Shown here one piece after another: positions 1-8,027 of a DNA stretch of 64,000 nucleotides (positions are counted from its first letter, which is position 1; each line of letters begins with the position of its first letter). Both the position numbers and the translations under genes were made by a program. The notes beneath the pieces were generated by a model. It searched no databases, was not told the DNA's origin, and saw nothing but the letters and a program-made list of their open reading frames with translations. Source of the stretch: JBAXPV01 sp037132075. Lineage in GTDB: Bacteria; Bacteroidota; Bacteroidia; Bacteroidales; CAIXZF01. The stretch spans positions 62,001 through 126,000 of the forward strand of contig JBAXPV010000002.1 in the NCBI GenBank assembly GCA_037132075.1, read 5' to 3'.

Positions 1-351
1 CAGATGTGCATATACTGAAGTATAGCCATTGTCGTGATTGACATATATAACATAACCAAATCCTGCTAATTGAAGGCGTATCCTTGCAACATAACCATCT
101 GCAATCGCCATAACCCTTGAACCCTGGTTTGCAGGAATATCTATGCCTGAATGTAAGTGATCATTGCGGAATTCAGCAAATGTCCCGGACAACCTTAGTG
201 GCTGATCCAGCGGAGATCTGAAATAGTCAGGACTTGAGTACTGGGCATGCAAGCTTGTATTATTTACCAGAACACAACAACAGCAAAATAAAAATAAATT
301 TATCTTAACAATTCTTCGTAAACTCAATATATTGAAGTGTAAAATATTCAT
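1..351 (-). CDS. M23 (LytM-type) peptidase, partial
   Basis: The gene runs off the left edge, so only the N-terminal ~117 residues are visible. A hydrophobic, Cys-rich signal segment (LFLFCCCCVLV) is followed by an M23 peptidase start: the zinc-binding HSGIDI (HxxxD) motif, then GYVARI and VYAHL, the beginning of the HxH motif. M23 enzymes cut peptide cross-links in peptidoglycan. The ATG (349-351) overlaps the TAA of the upstream MFS gene (TAATG), so the two are probably translationally coupled. The family call is secure. The substrate and C-terminal architecture cannot be seen. Confidence 0.85.
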   Translation of the reverse strand, partial: MNILHFNILSLRRIVKINLFLFCCCCVLVNNTSLHAQYSSPDYFRSPLDQPLRLSGTFAEFRNDHLHSGIDIPANQGSRVMAIADGYVARIRLQLAGFGYVIYVNHDNGYTSVYAHL

Positions 352-1556
352 TATAAGTCAATTGATGGATTTGATTGCTTTCCAAGATTCCTGGATGCGA
401 AAAATAAAAATAATACTGTTAGAAATACTCCAGCTGCAGCCATGATAAACATAAACCTCGGAGAAAATGCAAACCACATTAACCCAGCCAGGCTACTTGC
501 TAACATTGCGAAAATGCTTGAAAAGCTGGTGAAAAAACCAATAGCTGTGGCCAGGTCCTGCTTCAGGGCCAGGTTCGAAAGCAAAGCTTTGGAGACGCCT
601 TCGGTCGCTGCGGCAAATAGGGCATAACCAAAGAATAATATCACGAAATGTACCGGAATTGCGGCAAACCCAAATCCAAGGTAAATTATTGCGAACATCA
701 GCAAGCCACAAAAAAGTACGGTTTTTAAACCTATTTTATCCGCTAATACTCCCATCGGATAGGAAGCCAGCGCATAAACCAGGTTATAGAATATATAATA
801 AACAATCATCTGCTGGTCTGATCCGGTAGCTTGTTTGACTTTTAACAAAAGAAAAGCATCTGAGGAGTTGAAAAGGGCAAAAGAAAGCAATCCCATAACA
901 ATAAGTTTATATTGCCCATTGGCACGTTTCCAATATTTAAGATACGCAAAAAAACCAGGGCTGTTTTTCAGAATCAGTGCTGATTTCTTTTCTTTCAAAA
1001 AAAATGTCAGGGCAATGGCAATGAGACCAGGCAAGAATGCTACCATAAAAATTAAGGCATATTGCCCAGGGTAGATTTTGAGTAAAACAAGCGCGACGAT
1101 TGGGCCAATTGCTGCGCCCAAGGTATCCATGGCTCTGTGAAAACCAAAAACCTTGCCCTTGTTTTCAGCTGAACTTTCTGCACTTAACATGGCATCCCTG
1201 GCTGAGTTCCGAACCCCTTTACCGAGGCGATCAAGGGTTCTGGCCAGGAATATCCACCAGGGAAATACCATGGCTGCCATCATCGGTTTCGAAATGGCAC
1301 TCAGGGCATAACCGCTCCGGATAAAAGGGACTCTTCGGCCTGTGAGATCAGAAAGATGACCAAAATAACCTTTACTTAAGCCTGCAACTGCCTCTGCCAT
1401 CCCTTCCAAAACCCCAATCAGGATGATCGAGAAACCAATTGATTGAAGATAAACCGGCATAACAGGGTAAAGCATCTCACTTGCGACATCTGTAAATAAA
1501 CTTACAAGCGAAACAAGCATAACGACAGGGGTAATGATCCTGACTTTATCTTTCAT
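351..1556 (-). CDS. MFS transporter
   Basis: A 401-residue integral membrane protein with about 12 hydrophobic segments, the usual length of a major facilitator. The signature loop 2-3 motif is visible as GHLSDLTGRR near residue 67, with a weaker counterpart (GVLADKIG) in the second half, as expected for the duplicated 6+6 fold. The substrate cannot be told from the sequence; subfamily members act as drug or metabolite exporters. Its start overlaps the end of the inositol-monophosphatase gene by 11 bases and its stop overlaps the peptidase start, so the three minus-strand genes form an operon. Confidence 0.85.
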   Translation of the reverse strand: MKDKVRIITPVVMLVSLVSLFTDVASEMLYPVMPVYLQSIGFSIILIGVLEGMAEAVAGLSKGYFGHLSDLTGRRVPFIRSGYALSAISKPMMAAMVFPWWIFLARTLDRLGKGVRNSARDAMLSAESSAENKGKVFGFHRAMDTLGAAIGPIVALVLLKIYPGQYALIFMVAFLPGLIAIALTFFLKEKKSALILKNSPGFFAYLKYWKRANGQYKLIVMGLLSFALFNSSDAFLLLKVKQATGSDQQMIVYYIFYNLVYALASYPMGVLADKIGLKTVLFCGLLMFAIIYLGFGFAAIPVHFVILFFGYALFAAATEGVSKALLSNLALKQDLATAIGFFTSFSSIFAMLASSLAGLMWFAFSPRFMFIMAAAGVFLTVLFLFFASRNLGKQSNPSIDL

Positions 1557-2355
1557 GATCCAGATGTGGTAATGTAGTCTTTACGACTTCAAGAAATTCC
1601 TTAAAGATCCTGGGATTGGTAGCAATGATCTCCTTTCCAAACAAATAATTGTCTTTCCCCTCGAAATCGCTAAGTACGCCACCCGCTTCCCTGATAATAA
1701 CAATTCCGGCAGCAACATCCCATGGACTTAATCCATATTCATAAAAACCATCAAATCTGCCACAAGCAACCCAGGCAAGATCGGCCGCGGCAGAACCCAA
1801 CCTCCTGATTCCATGTGTATTTTGCATAGTATACCTGAGCAATTCGATAAAGGGCTCCAGCCTGCCATAATCATAATAGGGAAAACCGGTGGCCAACAAT
1901 GAATCTTTGACAGTTTCTGTTTTGGTGACCTGAATCGCCTTGCCATTCATCCAGGCTCCCCCACCCTCCCAGGCATAAAAACACTCTTCACTATTCACTT
2001 CGAGAATTATACCTAATACCATGACATTCTTATGCATAAGTCCAACACTGACGCAATATATTGGCACCGCATGTATAAAATTAGTAGTCCCGTCCAGGGG
2101 GTCAATGATCCAGGTATATTCGAGGATTTCTTCAGTAGTTGTGCTTTCTTCAACAATAAATCCTGAACCCGGCAAAATCTTTCGCAAACCCTCCACCAGC
2201 ATTTGTTCCGCCCCTTTATCTACCCAGCTGACAAAATTATTTTCACTCTTCGTTTCAATATCTCCTGACCTGAACTGGCTCGCAGCCTCTTGAATGAACT
2301 GTCCTGCCTGGCGCACCAACGATTCAACCTCTTTACATATTAATTCGAAATTCAT
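1546..2355 (-). CDS. Inositol monophosphatase family protein (SuhB-like)
   Basis: A sugar/inositol phosphatase of the Li+-sensitive Mg2+-dependent superfamily. The metal-binding motifs are present: the VEES acidic pair, DPLDGTTNF, and the C-terminal SPWDVAAG followed by EAGG. An open frame extends upstream to 2409, but the Met at 2355 gives a 269-residue protein of normal family length, so that start is preferred. Bacterial members hydrolyse inositol-1-phosphate or related phosphates, and some act on PAP. First gene of the operon with the MFS and M23 genes; divergent from the kinase gene at 2456. Confidence 0.88.
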   Translation of the reverse strand: MNFELICKEVESLVRQAGQFIQEAASQFRSGDIETKSENNFVSWVDKGAEQMLVEGLRKILPGSGFIVEESTTTEEILEYTWIIDPLDGTTNFIHAVPIYCVSVGLMHKNVMVLGIILEVNSEECFYAWEGGGAWMNGKAIQVTKTETVKDSLLATGFPYYDYGRLEPFIELLRYTMQNTHGIRRLGSAAADLAWVACGRFDGFYEYGLSPWDVAAGIVIIREAGGVLSDFEGKDNYLFGKEIIATNPRIFKEFLEVVKTTLPHLDHER

Positions 2356-2455
2356 ATTCTTGGTGATTTCATTTATTTCAGCAAAGGTACAATGATTCGC
2401 TAAAAACATTATTTTTGTTCAGTTGTTTAAATAAAACAAGAATCAAAACGGCTTT

Positions 2456-3094
2456 ATGCTTGGAGACGTACTATTAATCCAGCCTTTTCATAAAAAACTC
2501 GCTGCCGACTGTGTCGATCTCATTGGAGGTTTTGGAGACAAACGGATAGTAATTGCAATTAGTGGAGCCTCTGGTTCGGGGAAATCTGAGCTTGCTCATT
2601 CGATATCCTTGTCATTCAAAACCATGAAAAGACCGGCCAAAGTGCTTAGCACCGATGATTTTTATTCGAGCCTGCCCTCTGAACGGGGTAGAATCCGTGA
2701 GGAAAATGGCATTGAGAATTTTGTTGGACCTGGAGAATACTCATGGACTTCTATACAAAATACACTTAATAGTTTCAGGCTCGGAATGCCTGCTACTATG
2801 CCTATTGTCGATGGACATACCGACCAGGTTGACACTTTACAAACAGATTTTTCCCAGGTACACGTTTTAATTTTGGAAGGCTTATATTCAATAAAAGCTG
2901 AAGATGTTGATTACCGGATTTATCTGGAACGAACCTGGGAAGACACACTTCAGGCACAAGTATTAAGAGGGAAGGAAAATTTGGATGATACCCGAATGCG
3001 AATTCTTCAACAAGAGCATAAGATGGTTTTATCGCTCAAACCCTTAGCCAATATTTTAATAGAGCGGGATCACAGCATTATAGACAAACGTTAA
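2456..3094 (+). CDS. Uridine kinase-like P-loop kinase
   Basis: A 212-residue P-loop NTPase of the uridine kinase/phosphoribulokinase superfamily. The Walker A motif GASGSGKS is at residues 37-44 and the following STDDFY (about 65-70) is the substrate-side acidic motif of this family. LILEGLYS resembles the Walker B-like strand. It probably phosphorylates a nucleoside or small sugar, but conserved uridine-contact residues cannot be judged by eye. It is followed 7 bases later by the GH13 gene, so the two may be co-transcribed. Confidence 0.75.
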   Translation: MLGDVLLIQPFHKKLAADCVDLIGGFGDKRIVIAISGASGSGKSELAHSISLSFKTMKRPAKVLSTDDFYSSLPSERGRIREENGIENFVGPGEYSWTSIQNTLNSFRLGMPATMPIVDGHTDQVDTLQTDFSQVHVLILEGLYSIKAEDVDYRIYLERTWEDTLQAQVLRGKENLDDTRMRILQQEHKMVLSLKPLANILIERDHSIIDKR

Positions 3095-3101
3095 TCAGAA
3101 G

Positions 3102-4376
3102 ATGCCAAATAACCCACCTGCAGAATTTACCAGAAACCTTGGCTTATACGAGGTTAACCTGCGCCAATACAGCGAGGGTGGTACTTTTCGTGAGTTTGCC
3201 ACTCACCTGCCACGTTTGCAAACCATGGGCGTTGGCATTTTATGGTTTATGCCTTTCCACCCTATAGGGTTAAAAAACAGAAAAGGCAGCCAGGGAAGTT
3301 ATTATTCTGTGCAGGACTATCGCGCCATTGATCCGTCCTATGGAAGCATGGACGACTTTAAAAATCTCGTGGATGACATCCACAGTCGTGGCATGTATAT
3401 CATTCTTGACTGGGTTGCCAACCATACAGCCTGGGATCATCCCTGGACATTATCGCATCCCGAGTTTTACGACCAGGACAAAGAAAAGAACTTTCTCCCT
3501 CCCTTTCCTGAATGGGAAGATGTCATCCATCTGGATTATTCCTTGCCTGGATTGAGAAAAGAAATGACTGCTGCCTTGAGATTTTGGATTGAACATACCG
3601 GGATTGATGGATATCGCTGCGATATGGCACACCTGGTACCAACGGACTTCTGGAAGGATGCCATCAGCGAATTACGCTCTTTAAAACCTTTGTTTTTCCT
3701 CGCAGAAGCCGAAGACCGTGGCTTATTAGAAGCCGGTTTCGATAGCATCTATAATTGGAACATCCATCATTGGATGAATGGACTTATTAAAGGCAGCAGC
3801 TCTGTTTCGGCTTTCGACAGTCTTCTGGATAAGGAGTTTTTACAATTCCCGGAATTTTCCTATCAAATGTTCTTTACCAGCAACCATGATGAAAACTCCT
3901 GGAATGGCTCAGCTATCGAGAGACTGGGAATTGCCATGGAAGCATGCGTGGTTTTATCTTTCACACTTCCGGGGATTCCATTGGTATATAGTGGTCAAGA
4001 GGCCGGCCAGCTCGAACGTCTTAAATTTTTCGACAAAGACCTGATTCTCTGGAAAGAAGACAAAATGGCGGTGCTATTTACTAAGCTTTTTGAATTAAAG
4101 AAACGAAATGAATCTTTATGGAATGGTCCCTACGGCGGAACTTTTAAGAGAATCCCCAACAATCAGTCAGCCCAGGTTTTAAGTTTTACACGAGAAAAAG
4201 CAGAAAGAAGGGTATTATCAGTGATAAATTTCTCCAATAATGAGCTTGATGTTCAGTTTCACGGCTATATTATTGCCGGGGAATACCTGGATGTGATCGC
4301 TGACCGAAAAATATTTCTCTCTCATGGCGGGGTTTTCAGGCTAAAACCCTGGGGTTTTTACTTGTTTGAGAAATAA
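3102..4376 (+). CDS. Alpha-amylase family glycoside hydrolase (GH13)
   Basis: A 424-residue GH13 TIM-barrel enzyme without a signal peptide, so probably cytoplasmic. The four conserved regions are visible: DWVANHT (I), GYRCDMAH with the Asp nucleophile (II), FLAEAED with the Glu acid/base (III) and TSNHDEN with the third Asp (IV). A C-terminal beta domain ends in WGFYLFEK. This suits intracellular breakdown or rearrangement of alpha-glucans or trehalose-like sugars. It follows the kinase gene by 7 bases. Exact specificity is unresolved. Confidence 0.9.
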   Translation: MPNNPPAEFTRNLGLYEVNLRQYSEGGTFREFATHLPRLQTMGVGILWFMPFHPIGLKNRKGSQGSYYSVQDYRAIDPSYGSMDDFKNLVDDIHSRGMYIILDWVANHTAWDHPWTLSHPEFYDQDKEKNFLPPFPEWEDVIHLDYSLPGLRKEMTAALRFWIEHTGIDGYRCDMAHLVPTDFWKDAISELRSLKPLFFLAEAEDRGLLEAGFDSIYNWNIHHWMNGLIKGSSSVSAFDSLLDKEFLQFPEFSYQMFFTSNHDENSWNGSAIERLGIAMEACVVLSFTLPGIPLVYSGQEAGQLERLKFFDKDLILWKEDKMAVLFTKLFELKKRNESLWNGPYGGTFKRIPNNQSAQVLSFTREKAERRVLSVINFSNNELDVQFHGYIIAGEYLDVIADRKIFLSHGGVFRLKPWGFYLFEK

Positions 4377-4390
4377 TATCGTCAAGCCGC

Positions 4391-4419
4391 TTGAGAAATA
4401 AAAATAATTTCTACATTTG
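4391..4419 (+). promoter_or_regulatory. Promoter of the tRNA-Leu pair
   Basis: TTG at 4391-4393 and TACATTTG at 4412-4419, 18 bases apart, match the Bacteroidota -33 TTG / -7 TAnnTTTG promoter. The -7 box ends 10 bases before the first tRNA. Confidence 0.75.
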
Positions 4420-4429
4420 CAGTCCTCTT

Positions 4430-4513
4430 GCCCAGGTGGTGAAATTGGTAGACACACCAGCTTGAGGGGCTGGCGCCTGCAAGGGTGTGCAAGTTCGAAT
4501 CTTGTTCTGGGCA
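4430..4513 (+). tRNA. tRNA-Leu (anticodon GAG)
   Basis: A class II tRNA. The acceptor arm GCCCAG pairs with CTGGGC at the 3' end. The D-arm is typical of tRNA-Leu (TGGTAGAC). The anticodon arm CCAGC-TTGAGGG-GCTGG gives anticodon GAG, reading CUC/CUU. A long variable arm precedes the T-loop GTTCGAATC. CCA is not encoded. Confidence 0.95.
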
Positions 4514-4523
4514 CAATCACTTA

Positions 4524-4607
4524 GCCTAAGTGGCGGAATTGGTAGACGCGCTAGTTTCAGGGACTAGTTACTGTATGGTAGTGCAAGTTCGAGTCTTGTC
4601 TTGGGCA
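4524..4607 (+). tRNA. tRNA-Leu (anticodon CAG)
   Basis: A second class II tRNA 10 bases after the first. The acceptor GCCTAAG pairs with CTTGGGC. The anticodon arm CTAGT-TTCAGGG-ACTAG gives anticodon CAG, reading CUG. The T-loop is GTTCGAGTC and CCA is not encoded. It shares its promoter and terminator with the upstream tRNA. Confidence 0.95.
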
Positions 4608-4630
4608 CTTTTAAAAACTCGATGAAGAAT

Positions 4631-4653
4631 AAAGGCTTTCGGGCCTTTTTTTT
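4631..4653 (+). terminator. Terminator after the tRNA-Leu pair
   Basis: AAAGGC (4631-4636) pairs with GCCTTT (4643-4648) around a TTTCGG loop and runs into eight T's. The next gene begins immediately after the T-run. Confidence 0.85.
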
Positions 4654-6618
4654 ATGTTACAACAGCCTCTGAAATACATATTGTTTTCACTTTCTATCCT
4701 GATTGCGGTGAATACCTACAGTCAGCAAAGAGTGTATGACAAAACCCATGCTGACCCTGATAGCCTGGTCAGAAATCTTCTCCATCTTATAAAAAAAGTC
4801 GAAGTGGAAGACGCAGAGAAAATCCCTGTTTCTTTTAACCTAATGGAAGATGTAAAGACAACACTCTCCAAGTACAGTAGTTTAAGGGAAAACGAAATTA
4901 TTCTCAAACAAATTACCGACACTTCCGCTTTCTCTGCAAACATCAAATCCCTTGACAGCGGCTACCAGGTTCTTTCTCCGGTGATCCGCAATAAAATGAA
5001 TTCCATTGAAAGAGAATTTTTTCAGGATGCTGCCGAAAAAATTGCCCTACAAGATACTGCTAAAGCAATCCAGTTGCTGGAACGCGCCTTGCAATACAAA
5101 CCGAAGTTTCATCCAGCCTGGTATGAGTTAATCCGCTTGTCATTGTCACCTTTAAGGTCGGGACAAGCCATGGTTTATTTTAGCGAGGCCTTGAAAAAGA
5201 CAGACTCATTAACAGATCCTTATTATTATAACCTTTTTAAAGAAACGGGCCCGAAGATTGTTGACACCGCCCTTCTTAATGCCAACAGGATGTGCGTTCT
5301 GGAAAATTACCTGGCTGCCATTGATTTTCTTAATATTATTGAAGCTTTTGTGCAATTAAATGCCATCAGGAATGTCTCTGAGAAAATTCTCAAATCAAAA
5401 TCCATAGCACACCAGGGCATATATGATGCATATTTTCATATTGCCGTCATGGCTAAAGAAGCTAAGAAATGGCAACTTGCCACGGAATACTATCAGAAAG
5501 CCACGGAATACCAAAAGCAATATCCTGAGGAAATTCCAAACCCTAAAGCTTTTGAGCCTGGTCCCGCTTTCATTGCTTTTACTGACAAACCGGCAAAAGT
5601 ATCGCGACATTATCACCATCGTCCTGCCAGAAAACAACAGTTTGTATCCAAACCTGCGAAACTAAAAGCTATAAAACCTGCAGAGACTATCGCTGAAATA
5701 CACAAGCAACAAAAAGACACTATTGTCAATGCAAAGCTGCAAGTCAAGAACATTAAGGATACAAAAAAACAAATTATTATTAAACCTGCTGTTGACAGTG
5801 GGCTGATTATGGCCCGGGCCAATGCTCGTGAACAGATTCTCAGATCAACCTATGATGCTTATTTTATTGTCTGGAAAAACCAAATTGATACGGCACAAAA
5901 AGCCCTCATGCGTAACCAGGCTCTTCAGGCTCAGTATGATCTGAAATCAGATAGTTCCGTAAATGAGGCTCTCAATGAGCTTCAAACCAGGATACAGGAA
6001 AAGCGTTGTTTTAATCAAAAAGCTGATTATGACAATAACATTCACCGGGCACTGAATTACTGTAAAAGAAATGATTTTATTTCGGCTGAAGATCAGCTTC
6101 AAAGAGCATCAGAGGTCTTTAACAGCAACAACTCATGTCAACTTAACGACAGCCTCTTTAACGATTGTGTTGACAAATACCAGGCTGCAATCACATGGAG
6201 TCACAAGATACTAATCTATGAACGCGCATTTAAACAAAAAGACTTTCCCGCTTTTGTTTTCACTTATGAGGAATCATACCAGATATTCATACAGGCAAAG
6301 TTGGAAAACATGGGATTGAAACAATCAGATTTAAATGATTTTTTACGTCAAAAGGATGACTTAAAACTATTAGAAGAGATTGGCCTAGCACTTGCTGAAA
6401 ATGGGAAGATAGAAACAAGTATCGCTACCATTGGAATTCTTAAAGATAAAGGTGTCCGAATAAAATCACTTAAGGAAACACAGGAGAGGCTTGGATCAGC
6501 TGTTGCCAAAAGCTATCCTGCGACTCAGGACAAACCCAAATGGCTGCAGGAATGCCTGCACGACCCCTGGTATAAATTCATGACAAAATCCTATCTTCGT
6601 GCTGCAAAACGACCTTGA
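4654..6618 (+). CDS. Secreted TPR-like protein of unknown function
   Basis: A 654-residue protein with a signal peptide (hydrophobic stretch, then NTYSQQ). Several helical repeat stretches resemble tetratricopeptide repeats, for example around AIQLLERALQYKPKFHPAWYE and ATEYYQKATEYQKQYPEE. A Lys/Pro/Ala-rich, low-complexity middle (about residues 310-390) separates two helical halves. It probably works as a periplasmic scaffold, but no enzyme motif is visible. The start lies directly behind the tRNA terminator, so its promoter is unclear. Its end overlaps the open frame leading into pepE. Confidence 0.55.
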   Translation: MLQQPLKYILFSLSILIAVNTYSQQRVYDKTHADPDSLVRNLLHLIKKVEVEDAEKIPVSFNLMEDVKTTLSKYSSLRENEIILKQITDTSAFSANIKSLDSGYQVLSPVIRNKMNSIEREFFQDAAEKIALQDTAKAIQLLERALQYKPKFHPAWYELIRLSLSPLRSGQAMVYFSEALKKTDSLTDPYYYNLFKETGPKIVDTALLNANRMCVLENYLAAIDFLNIIEAFVQLNAIRNVSEKILKSKSIAHQGIYDAYFHIAVMAKEAKKWQLATEYYQKATEYQKQYPEEIPNPKAFEPGPAFIAFTDKPAKVSRHYHHRPARKQQFVSKPAKLKAIKPAETIAEIHKQQKDTIVNAKLQVKNIKDTKKQIIIKPAVDSGLIMARANAREQILRSTYDAYFIVWKNQIDTAQKALMRNQALQAQYDLKSDSSVNEALNELQTRIQEKRCFNQKADYDNNIHRALNYCKRNDFISAEDQLQRASEVFNSNNSCQLNDSLFNDCVDKYQAAITWSHKILIYERAFKQKDFPAFVFTYEESYQIFIQAKLENMGLKQSDLNDFLRQKDDLKLLEEIGLALAENGKIETSIATIGILKDKGVRIKSLKETQERLGSAVAKSYPATQDKPKWLQECLHDPWYKFMTKSYLRAAKRP

Positions 6619-6628
6619 ATCAACAAGC

Positions 6629-7342
6629 ATGAGAAAACTATTATTGATTAGCAATTCCACCAACCCTGGTGAAGATTACCTGGGGTGGCCACAGCAATTT
6701 ATCAGAGAATTTCTGGACAAATACCAGGTAAAAACTGTTGCTTTTATCCCTTTTGCCGGGGTAACAGTAAATTGGAATGACTATTATGAAAAAGTCGCCA
6801 CTGTTTTCCAAAAATTTAATGTAAGCTTATTGGCAGTTCATCAAGCCAAAGACATGAGCCAGGTGCTCAAACAGGCTGACGCTATTGCGGTTGGTGGCGG
6901 AAATACTTTTCAACTGGTTTCAGAGTTACAAAAAACGGGGCTGATGAAAATCATCAGGCAAGAAGCTCTTTCCGGAAAGCCATACATGGGATGGAGCGCA
7001 GGTTCTAATATAGCATGTCCCTCTCTAAAAACAACAAACGATATGCCTATTACTGAACCCGTGAGTTTCGATTGCATGGGGCTCATCCCTTTCCAGATTA
7101 ATCCGCATTACCTGGATGCACATCCTTCAGGACATGGTGGTGAGACCAGGGAGCAGCGGATAGAAGAGTTTCTGGTCGCCAACCCGGAGGTCTACGTTGC
7201 TGGATTAAGAGAAGCAACACTCCTGGAGATTGAAGGAAATAGTATACTTCTAAAAGGTCGGTCAGCCATGAGGGTTTTTAAAAATGGGATCCCCCCTCAA
7301 GAATTAGCCCCCAATTCTGATCTGCAGTTCCTGCTGGTCTGA
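6629..7342 (+). CDS. pepE: Peptidase E (alpha-aspartyl dipeptidase)
   Basis: A 237-residue S51-family serine dipeptidase. AVGGGNTFQL and the nucleophile elbow GWSAGSNIACPS (catalytic Ser after SAG) are typical, and NPHYLDAHP supplies the conserved His region. It cleaves N-terminal Asp-Xaa dipeptides in the cytoplasm. An upstream in-frame ATG at 6599 lies inside the preceding gene; the Met at 6629 (MRKLLLIS) matches family N-termini and is chosen. Confidence 0.9.
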   Translation: MRKLLLISNSTNPGEDYLGWPQQFIREFLDKYQVKTVAFIPFAGVTVNWNDYYEKVATVFQKFNVSLLAVHQAKDMSQVLKQADAIAVGGGNTFQLVSELQKTGLMKIIRQEALSGKPYMGWSAGSNIACPSLKTTNDMPITEPVSFDCMGLIPFQINPHYLDAHPSGHGGETREQRIEEFLVANPEVYVAGLREATLLEIEGNSILLKGRSAMRVFKNGIPPQELAPNSDLQFLLV

Positions 7343-7474
7343 ATCGAAGTTAGTTAACATATCGGGAAATGTATTCCGAAATAGTACATTGAAATTAAAT
7401 ATTTCATTTTTATTTTAACTTTGCAGGATTATACTTGCTACACAACAAGAATTAAATAAAATTACGTCGCAACA

Positions 7475-7942
7475 GTGGTTAAATTTATCAGGGGAATTGG
7501 GATAAGTATTCTGGCTCTTATTCTGCTTGCAGGATCAGCAGGGATTTCCCTTTTCGTACATGCCTGTGGCAATGGGAAGCATATTGATTATGCGTTTTAT
7601 CCTGAGTATTTCTCCGTTGGAAAATCATGTTGTAATCCCTGGGCCGGCAAAACCATGTCGGGCTGCGACAAACACCAACACCAGGTCATCGCTGGTTTAA
7701 GCAAAGCATGTTGTGAAAGCAATCATTTGCTGCTTAAAGTTCCGAACCTTTTTAACCACCAGAATCGGGACATAAGCCTTTTTCAGGTTTCTAACATTGC
7801 GACCCAGACTTCAAATTTAAAATTCGGGCAAAACACCTCAGGCTTATGTCTGGACAGCTTTTCCGGGCACGACCCTTCGCCTCCCCCGCTTTTTGGCAGG
7901 GACCTGATAATTTCATTAAACCAGATCCGTATCCCTTCTTAG
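7475..7942 (+). CDS. HYC_CC_PP-like small secreted protein
   Basis: A 155-residue protein starting at GTG with an N-terminal hydrophobic segment. It has the spaced signature of the Bacteroidota HYC_CC_PP group: an early HAC, a CC at KSCCNP, another at KACCES, and a Pro run near the C-terminus (PSPPPLFG). Many Cys and His residues (HQHQ) suggest metal or redox contact. These proteins usually sit directly before a TonB receptor, as here, and copper handling has been proposed. A TAACTTTG -7-like box lies about 55 bases upstream. The role is inferred from context. Confidence 0.65.
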   Translation: MVKFIRGIGISILALILLAGSAGISLFVHACGNGKHIDYAFYPEYFSVGKSCCNPWAGKTMSGCDKHQHQVIAGLSKACCESNHLLLKVPNLFNHQNRDISLFQVSNIATQTSNLKFGQNTSGLCLDSFSGHDPSPPPLFGRDLIISLNQIRIPS

Positions 7943-8022
7943 ACAGATTTTACGGGATAGCCCGTATGTGAAACAGGCATGGAAGATCCATGTCCTGATA
8001 TTTCTTTTTCACTCAAATCTGT
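7943..8022 (+). promoter_or_regulatory. Highly structured leader before the TonB receptor gene
   Basis: The whole gap can fold as one closed structure. ACAGATTT (7943-7950) pairs perfectly with AAATCTGT (8015-8022). Inside, TACGGG-ATAG-CCCGTA (7951-7966) forms one hairpin. GTGAAA (7968-7973) pairs with TTTCAC (8007-8012) and encloses a CAGGCATGGA / TCCATGTCCTG stem (7974-7997) with one bulge. The closing stem ends 5 bases before the ATG, so folding could control ribosome access. No known riboswitch is recognised. Confidence 0.5.
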
Positions 8023-8027
8023 AAAAA

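Noticed and set aside
4430..4607. tRNA-Leu pair as an attachment site for an element
   Set aside because: The genes downstream look like normal host genes, and no partial tRNA 3' end was seen elsewhere in the window.
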